A stretch of 10,695 nt of DNA from Thermococcus sp. (GTDB lineage Archaea > Methanobacteriota_B > Thermococci > Thermococcales > Thermococcaceae), in assembly GCA_021157445.1 (NCBI GenBank), contig JAGGWM010000177.1, forward strand, positions 1 through 10,695. The letters run 5' to 3'. The notes under the pieces were generated by a model. That model did not search any database and was not told where the DNA came from. It was given only the letters and a program-made list of their open reading frames with translations. The position numbers and the translations under genes are program-made. This document shows positions 6,444 to 10,695 of this stretch, piece by piece (within the stretch, counting starts at the first letter, position 1; each line of letters starts with the position of its first letter).

Positions 6444-7313
6444 TCACCTTAAATCCATTCTTTTAAAATATGCCAATCCAAGAATTAGATAAATGAGGGT
6501 TAGACCAATCATAATACCGATCCTGCTCAAGTTGTGTGTTATGATATTATTAACAGCTGTCCCCTCCAAATCTCCTGCAATATCCAGCAATTGAATGTTG
6601 GGAGCATAAAAAAGAAATCTTAAGTCATATTCTCTCTGGAGTTCATCAATTCTTTCTTTGTATCTTTCTATTTCCTCATATGACATGGAACTGTAATCTT
6701 TCCAGCCGCTTATTCCAAATTCATCTTTCGCTTTATTTTCCGCCATGTTTTCAACAATTTGTGGTAGTATAAAACTAATGATTAGAAATAATACCAAGGA
6801 AGCTCCAAGTGCTATATTTGGAGATCTAATGATTAAGGATATGAGGTACCCCAGTGCTAAAAGCTGAATCATTGCTAAAAGTGTGAGAAGAGTTATTAAA
6901 AAAACATTTTCGATCATCCTTTCGCTCATGTGTAACCCATAACACTTGGCTATGCTGATAGAAAACAATGTTGAGGTTATCAGTGCTCCGGTTATTACAA
7001 TGCTCTGACCGAGGAATTTGTGGACAAAATACCCTACTACTCTATTTATGGGTTTGCTTATAATTATCTCTGCGGTTCCCTTTGAGATATCATCATTAAT
7101 TGAAGTTGCTCCTAGAAGAAGTGTTAAAATTCCAGCAGGAATATATGTACTTGTCGTAATATGGCCAATCAGGATTTTTGGATTTGCACTGCCCTGCATA
7201 GTATCTTTTATCCCCAAGAATACATGAGTGTACATAATGCCTAATAATATAAAAATCAACCAAAATCTCTTTGTTTTTAAATTACTTGCGATCTCAAGTT
7301 TAAAACACCACAT
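6444..7313 (-). CDS. ABC-2 type transporter permease (second)
   Basis: A 289-residue membrane protein with about six hydrophobic segments. A short basic N-terminus (LEIASNLKTKRFWLIF) precedes the first helix, followed by a large extracytoplasmic/cytoplasmic loop with a charged helix (SYEEIERYKERIDELQREYD). The last helix ends in YFKRMDLR. The sequence TSINDDISKGTAEIIISKPI after the second helix is the motif seen in ABC-2 permeases of the NosY/CcmB-like type. It starts 6 nt after the first permease stop, with GGTGAT as ribosome site, and ends 5 nt before the ATPase gene. The two permeases share layout and the ending (R/K)xDLR, suggesting a heterodimer from an old duplication. Substrate by context: the adjacent Cys-rich peptides. 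Confidence 0.82.
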   Translation of the reverse strand: MWCFKLEIASNLKTKRFWLIFILLGIMYTHVFLGIKDTMQGSANPKILIGHITTSTYIPAGILTLLLGATSINDDISKGTAEIIISKPINRVVGYFVHKFLGQSIVITGALITSTLFSISIAKCYGLHMSERMIENVFLITLLTLLAMIQLLALGYLISLIIRSPNIALGASLVLFLIISFILPQIVENMAENKAKDEFGISGWKDYSSMSYEEIERYKERIDELQREYDLRFLFYAPNIQLLDIAGDLEGTAVNNIITHNLSRIGIMIGLTLIYLILGLAYFKRMDLR

Positions 7314-7319
7314 AACATA

Positions 7320-8195
7320 TCACCGTAGATCTTTCCGATGGAATACTTCAGATGCCATCATCAAGGACAACAGCGCATCAAGCGCTAAAAATCCCAAACT
7401 TTTCCAAGCTTCTACAGGCATTTGGAGAATGGAGTATAACTCTGGCGAGTGATAGTAATTCCATTGGTTTCCATTGCTCATTAAATACGTTAACAAAATC
7501 TCAAAATGTTCAAATGGGTTAAAAAATTGTCTCCAACTTTCTTTAACTTCAAGAGCCTGTATATCATCTAGGATATTCCAATATAATTGTTCGTTAGTTG
7601 CCATATATTGGGAAAGCTCATAATCAGTTATATTGTAACTTCCGAGTATTTCTCTCTGGATTGAATGCGTAAATGAGTAGTGGGAATATAAGAGCAGAAG
7701 GAATACTGCAAAAGCGACTATTGGTGCTTTTCTTGAGGAAAACAGTGTGGATATTAAGAGACCAATTGAATACATGCTGAAAAGCATCAAAGCAAATATA
7801 AATATAAAACTCAAGCTAAAATCAGGTTGAACTCCAAAAACAAAACAGGATATATATGTTAGAGGGCACATTAGAAGGGACAGGAGCAGGAAATATAAAA
7901 ATGTGGAAAAGGCTTTTTCAAGTACATATACTCGACGGGAGAGAGGTTTGCTTAGAAGTAATGTTACGGATTCTGTATTTATGCTCCGTGATCCCCAAAC
8001 AATTACAAAGATAAGAAATACTAGATATGGAATATCTACTAAATAATTGAGGATAATCTTTGAATAATTCCAGTTATCAAAATAGATGGATCTTTTAACT
8101 CCCAAGAGAGCATTAAAATAAAGCAACAGGAAAATAACAAATCCTACTATTGGAGTTTTATCACGCACAGCCTTTTTGAGGAACAATTTGAGCAT
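7320..8195 (-). CDS. ABC-2 type transporter permease (first)
   Basis: A 291-residue membrane protein that starts MLKLFLKKAVRDKTPIVGFVIFLLLYF, a basic N-terminus running into helix 1. About six membrane segments follow, with the motif WGSRSINTESVTLLLSKPLSRR equivalent to that of the second permease. A Trp/Tyr-rich soluble loop of about 75 residues lies before the last helix (SIQREILGSYN to LLTYLMSNGNQWNYY). The end is FHRKDLR. ATG 8195 is chosen for its GGGGATC ribosome site; the ATG at 8210 lies inside the palindrome CTGCATGCAG and has none. It follows peptide gene 2 by 36 nt. With the other permease and the ATPase it forms a complete exporter. No C39-type peptidase domain is present on any of the three proteins. 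Confidence 0.82.
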   Translation of the reverse strand: MLKLFLKKAVRDKTPIVGFVIFLLLYFNALLGVKRSIYFDNWNYSKIILNYLVDIPYLVFLIFVIVWGSRSINTESVTLLLSKPLSRRVYVLEKAFSTFLYFLLLSLLMCPLTYISCFVFGVQPDFSLSFIFIFALMLFSMYSIGLLISTLFSSRKAPIVAFAVFLLLLYSHYSFTHSIQREILGSYNITDYELSQYMATNEQLYWNILDDIQALEVKESWRQFFNPFEHFEILLTYLMSNGNQWNYYHSPELYSILQMPVEAWKSLGFLALDALLSLMMASEVFHRKDLR

Positions 8196-8219
8196 TTTGA
8201 TCCCCTGCATGCAGATTTC

Positions 8220-8229
8220 AAAAATAAAA
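8220..8229 (-). terminator. Oligo-T stretch between peptide gene 2 and the ABC genes
   Basis: The minus strand reads CTTTTATTTTTG right after the TAG of peptide gene 2. T-rich stretches can terminate archaeal RNA polymerase without a hairpin. Here the likely effect would be partial, leaving more mRNA for the enzyme and peptide genes than for the exporter. Inferred from sequence only. Confidence 0.35.
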
Positions 8230-8231
8230 GT

Positions 8232-8402
8232 CTAAGGGGTAATATCTAAATGGCACGGTGGAATGTCTAATGGGCAGCTATCATTCCGATCACATGCTGT
8301 ATCACATTCATAACATATATCCTGACCGCCGCATATGTCAAATACCCACCAGCATTCTGGAGATGGCTGGGCTTTTTGGCTCTTATTAAGTTTCTTGAAC
8401 AT
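8232..8402 (-). CDS. Cys-rich RiPP precursor peptide 2 (56 aa)
   Basis: ATG 8402 follows GGGGTGAT by 3 nt and opens 56 codons ending at TAG 8232-8234. The first 16 residues (MFKKLNKSQKAQPSPE) are a Lys-rich leader without Cys, homologous to that of peptide 1 (FRKLNKIKNQ). Residues 17-56 hold seven Cys (17, 24, 30, 33, 37, 43, 50) and eight Asp. Cys-to-Asp modules are CWWVFD, CGGQD, CYECD, CDRND, CPLD and CHLD. Three are exact CX3D and the last two are CX2D. CX3D repeats are the thioether sites of ranthipeptides such as freyrasin. No signal peptide and no membrane helix. It starts 12 nt after peptide gene 1 ends and 36 nt before the exporter genes. It is shorter than common gene-calling cut-offs, and a longer spurious frame (8267-8455) covers it. 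It could be a metal-binding peptide, but the radical SAM neighbour argues for modification. Confidence 0.8.
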   Translation of the reverse strand: MFKKLNKSQKAQPSPECWWVFDICGGQDICYECDTACDRNDSCPLDIPPCHLDITP

Positions 8403-8414
8403 GAGATCACCCCA

Positions 8415-8567
8415 TTAGTCATTATCAACAGCACATTTATCAGACCAGCATACATCTATTGTACCACAATCATCCCAAAGGCAATTGTCAATCTTTATGC
8501 ATATGTCAACTCCTGTGCATAGTGGTTTCACTTGATTTTTTATTTTATTCAGTTTCCTAAATGTCAC
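8415..8567 (-). CDS. Cys-rich RiPP precursor peptide 1 (50 aa)
   Basis: From GTG 8567 this encodes 50 residues ending at TAA 8415-8417. The GTG is preferred because GGAGG ends 8 nt before it; ATG 8573 (two residues longer) is almost on top of that site, and the open frame to 8618 lies inside the radical SAM gene. The 16-residue leader contains FRKLNKIKNQ, and the core begins at Cys17. Six evenly spaced Cys (17, 23, 29, 34, 40, 45) give the modules CTGVD, CIKID, CLWDD, CGTID, CWSD and CAVD. The first four are perfect CX3D and the last two CX2D. This regular Cys/Asp alternation is the known substrate pattern of Cys-Asp thioether-forming radical SAM enzymes (PapB/PapA). The start overlaps the end of the radical SAM gene by 11 nt, so the two are translationally linked. 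Confidence 0.83.
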   Translation of the reverse strand: MTFRKLNKIKNQVKPLCTGVDICIKIDNCLWDDCGTIDVCWSDKCAVDND

Positions 8568-10023
8568 CCGCATCACCTCCATTTGTTTTTGTTTTGGATT
8601 CATCGGCTTGTGCCTCATCCCTCACCCCGTGAAGGGGTGAGCGTGAAAAAGCCTTATCCAACCAATCCTCGTCAAGGTTTGAGTAGAGCCAAACGCCCCA
8701 CTTAAACAACTCTTCCATATATGCACAGTGAAATTTATCAGGCTTGAAAATGTCGCCATTATAGTAGAAGTTGTTATAAATACATCCTCCTCCACAGTAC
8801 ATCCTTATTGGACAATCCTTACAGTAGGGTCTCTTGTCCACAGTAGAGTGAAGGATTTTTTGAATGAACTCGTTCTCCCACTTGAAGTCATCAACACTTC
8901 CAATAACAAAATTGCACATCCCAACAAATCTGTGACAGGGATAGATAGTTCCATCAGCCGAGACTCCAAAGTAAGTTCTCGCTACACCACAAGGATACGG
9001 TCTAACTGCCGTGAAGTATATGCTCCTCACTATATCTCTTAACTTAGTGTAAATTATTCCCTTTTCCTTGTAGTGTCTTAACTCGTCCTTTGCAATTTTT
9101 TCCAGAGCTTCCTTGATTATCGCAATGTGTTCTTCCGTGGACTTTTCGTTTATTGTTGCAACTTCCAAGTGGACACTTTTAAACCCGAAATCTACAAAAA
9201 AGCGGTAGATGTCATAATACCCTTCAAGCTGGCTTGGTAAGATTGTGGCCCTAACACTAACCTTAACTCCTTTTTCAAGCATTTTCTTGGCATTCTTTGA
9301 AACAACACCAAAAGTTCCAGCACCACTCCTCAAAGGTCTGTTATAATCCTGAATTTCCTTCGGGCCATCAAAACTCAATGTTACAGTGAAGTTATTCTCA
9401 AGGAAGAAGTCAATAACTTCATCGTTAATAAGATAACCATTTGTTGTTATGCTGAAGTTGACGGTTTTATTGTGATCCTTTGTCTTTTCTTTAGCGTAAG
9501 CAACGAGCTTTTGAATGAGTGGAAAGTTAAGCAAAGGCTCTCCACCAAAAAAACCTATATTGACAACCTGCTTTCCTTCCTTTATAAGAAGACCAATAGC
9601 TTTCTTCCCGGTTTCAAAATCCATCTTGACATTTGGGGTGTTATACGTACCCGTGTTACCATAACAGTAAACGCAGGCAAAATTGCAATCCTCCATAACA
9701 TTTAAAGATAAGCTTGAGAGTTTTGATTTAATAATTCCAAGAGGAGGATTGGGTTTAGGTTTTTCTCCAAAAAAGATTTTGTTTAAAGTTTCATCAGCCT
9801 TAATCTCACTAATTAAAGCATCCCACTCACTCTCAGAATATTTCTTCACGAATTCTTCTTTGCCCCTACCCCAGCCAAATGTACCAACAGCGTTACAAAA
9901 CTCATAAGTTTTTCTATCACTCTCAAAAATCACACCACTATGAGGATGAAGGAGAAAGTACTTACTTTCTACCATAAATGTATATATCTCAGATTTTCCA
10001 TCATGGTTTATTAATACAATCAT
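8557..10023 (-). CDS. Radical SAM/SPASM peptide maturase (ranthipeptide type)
   Basis: A 488-residue [4Fe-4S] enzyme inferred to install thioether links on the two Cys-rich peptides encoded next to it. Residues 1 to about 100 form an N-terminal domain (KYFLLHPHSGVIFESDRKTYE) as in RiPP maturases with a substrate-binding front part. The radical SAM core has Cys113, Cys117 and Cys120 (CNFACVYC), GGEP at 160-163 and ITTNG at 192-196. The C-terminal SPASM region holds Cys345-X12-Gly-X4-Cys363 (YPCHRFVG), Cys370, then CX2CX5CX3C at 401, 404, 410 and 414, and Cys433: the full pattern for two auxiliary clusters. A polar tail (459-488) is encoded over a DNA hairpin. ATG 10023 is preferred over TTG 10032 because the TATA box predicts a start near 10029. 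The 3' end overlaps peptide gene 1. Alternatives: sactisynthase or another SPASM maturase; CX3D substrates favour the ranthipeptide type. Confidence 0.88.
   Translation of the reverse strand: MIVLINHDGKSEIYTFMVESKYFLLHPHSGVIFESDRKTYEFCNAVGTFGWGRGKEEFVKKYSESEWDALISEIKADETLNKIFFGEKPKPNPPLGIIKSKLSSLSLNVMEDCNFACVYCYGNTGTYNTPNVKMDFETGKKAIGLLIKEGKQVVNIGFFGGEPLLNFPLIQKLVAYAKEKTKDHNKTVNFSITTNGYLINDEVIDFFLENNFTVTLSFDGPKEIQDYNRPLRSGAGTFGVVSKNAKKMLEKGVKVSVRATILPSQLEGYYDIYRFFVDFGFKSVHLEVATINEKSTEEHIAIIKEALEKIAKDELRHYKEKGIIYTKLRDIVRSIYFTAVRPYPCGVARTYFGVSADGTIYPCHRFVGMCNFVIGSVDDFKWENEFIQKILHSTVDKRPYCKDCPIRMYCGGGCIYNNFYYNGDIFKPDKFHCAYMEELFKWGVWLYSNLDEDWLDKAFSRSPLHGVRDEAQADESKTKTNGGDAGDI
8621..8641 (-). repeat. 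Perfect hairpin at the 3' end of the radical SAM gene
   Basis: CTCACCCC (8621-8628) and GGGGTGAG (8634-8641) form an exact 8-bp GC-rich stem with a 5-nt loop. It falls about 50 nt before the start of peptide gene 1, inside the unconserved C-terminal tail of the enzyme. In the mRNA it could protect or define the peptide-gene segment. There is no U-run after it, so it is not a bacterial-type terminator. Confidence 0.5.
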
Positions 10024-10050
10024 TTCTATCAATAAAAAATAGATTTTAAT

Positions 10051-10066
10051 ATTTATAAATTTTTTC
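10051..10066 (-). promoter_or_regulatory. Promoter of the RiPP operon (BRE/TATA)
   Basis: On the minus strand GGAAAAAATTTATAAAT gives a purine-rich BRE followed by the TATA box TTTATAAAT (10051-10059). Initiation is predicted near 10029, so the mRNA starts about 6 nt before the ATG at 10023. It is the only clear promoter upstream of the radical SAM, peptide and ABC genes. The insertion sequence ends within about 50 nt upstream of it. Confidence 0.55.
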
Positions 10067-10079
10067 CTAGTAGGGACAT

Positions 10080-10695
10080 TGGAGCAAAAATATACGTGAA
10101 ACCCTAGTTCCCACCGCCTGTGAAGTTGTATAATCTATCCAGATTCACAGCCAGAATTGCTCCCAAAATCTTAACAATCAAACCTCTCAAACTAACAGTC
10201 CAACTAGGTCTTAACAGGAAAGCATCCAGCTTAGAAAACAGAGTCTCAATCCTCCTGCGGAAATCAGACAAGTACTTGTAAAACTTCTTCTCCTCCAGAT
10301 TACTAATCTGATTCTCCCGCTTCACTGGCGTGTAAACAACCCCAAACCGCCGGAACTCCTCCTCAAGTTCCCCACTCACGTAACCCTTATCCAAAAACAG
10401 GAAACAACCAGTGAACTTCTCAACAATCCCCCAGAACTTCTCCTTAACCACCGTAACATCATGCTTGTTCGCCGGATCAACAGACAGTAAAGCCAGCAAA
10501 TTCCCATCAGAACAACACGTCAGCTTGTACCCGTAATAGAACTTTTTTTAGAAGGGATAAAACCAACTGCAGGTTTTTCAGTTATGATTTCTGAAGAGCC
10601 TCTCTTCTCCTTCCTGTTTTTTCTTGCAAGTTCTTTTGTCTCAACTGGTTTTGAGTCTATTATTCTGACGTACTCTTTAGCGTGTTTTCTGAATA
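10080..10695 (-). mobile_element. Insertion sequence, IS982-like, partial
   Basis: The element carries the transposase remnant and extends off the right edge, so only one end is inside. The left boundary is approximate: it lies between the RiPP promoter (about 10066) and the transposase stop at 10104. ACCCTAGTTCCCACC near the stop and CCTAGTAGGGAC at 10066-10077 are candidate terminal or target sequences, but the second terminal repeat is not visible, so neither can be confirmed. Confidence 0.5.
10104..10695 (-). pseudogene. IS982-like DDE transposase, frame-interrupted and cut by window edge
   Basis: The downstream frame (10104 to about 10545) reads KKFYYGYKLT, LALLSVDPANKHD, CFLFLDKGYVS and RRRIETLFSKLDAFLLR to TAG. 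The upstream frame (about 10543-10695) reads VRIIDSKPVETKELARKNRK to EKPAVGFIPSKK. Joined, they give the DDE order of IS982-family transposases: Asp in IIDSKP, Asp in FLDKGY, Glu in RRIET. The frames meet at seven A (minus strand; T at 10543-10549). A -1 shift there restores SKKKFYYGYKLT; without it the upper frame stops soon after and the lower one hits TAA. This may be a disabling indel, or a productive slip on A AAA AAA G. The N-terminal part is beyond the window. Transposases of this family catalyse cut-and-paste-type movement by DDE chemistry. Confidence 0.75.

Noticed and set aside
8267..8455. 62-residue minus-strand frame over peptide gene 2
   Set aside because: It has no ribosome site, overlaps both peptide genes, and lacks the leader and Cys/Asp pattern found in the other phase.
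8232..8567. Peptides as metallothionein or ferredoxin-like proteins
   Set aside because: There is no ferredoxin CX2CX2C pattern, the Cys spacing is regular with Asp between, and the genes lie next to a SPASM maturase; this remains a weak alternative only.
8571..8618. N-terminal extension of peptide 1 to the start at 8618
   Set aside because: It lies wholly inside the maturase gene with no ribosome site; the shared leader with peptide 2 begins at 8567.
8621..8641. Bacterial-type intrinsic terminator
   Set aside because: No T-run follows the hairpin on either strand, and it sits inside the maturase coding frame.
1..10695. CRISPR array, tRNA or rRNA genes
   Set aside because: No spaced direct repeats, tRNA cloverleaf with a T-loop consensus, or rRNA-like sequence was seen on either strand.

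Overview
The window reads as a Thermococcales chromosome (Pyrococcus/Thermococcus type, moderately AT-rich). The evidence is a split ADP-forming acyl-CoA synthetase beta subunit of 232 residues, an archaeal translin, a COG1395-type archaeal HTH regulator, archaeal TATA boxes about 25 nt upstream of starts (several apparently leaderless), GGTGA-type ribosome sites, and a two-hairpin archaeal H/ACA guide RNA.

Left part (1-2061): the 5' part of a translin-family gene (minus strand), preceded by a possible 20-codon ORF. Next come two gene remnants back to back: the 3' part of an unidentified minus-strand gene (383 to about 790) and the 3' part of a plus-strand UbiA-type prenyltransferase gene (about 790 to 1163). 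Both lack their 5' ends at the same point, which looks like the scar of one deletion. An intact DMT/EamA transporter follows.

Middle (2062-5473): a structured RNA with two hairpins, each followed by ACA. The guide pocket of the first hairpin fits archaeal 23S rRNA around E. coli position U2580. Then come acdB (minus), a SAMHD1-like HD phosphohydrolase (plus), and a convergent XRE-type regulator whose 3' end overlaps the HD gene.

Right part (4502-10023, minus strand) is the most interesting. One tightly packed, apparently co-transcribed set runs: radical SAM/SPASM enzyme, Cys-rich peptide gene 1, Cys-rich peptide gene 2, ABC-2 permease, ABC-2 permease, ABC ATPase, HTH regulator. The two peptides (50 and 56 residues) share a 16-residue Lys-rich leader with KLNK. 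Their cores are built from repeated Cys-X2-4-Asp modules, mostly CX3D. This is the substrate pattern of radical SAM enzymes that form Cys-to-Asp thioethers (ranthipeptides, freyrasin/PapA type). I infer a two-peptide archaeal RiPP locus with its own exporter and no visible leader peptidase. Peptide gene 2 is short and lies in a frame shadowed by a longer spurious ORF, so it is easily missed.

Right edge (10104-10695): an IS982-like transposase gene running off the window. It is split by a frameshift at a run of seven A and lies just upstream of the RiPP promoter.
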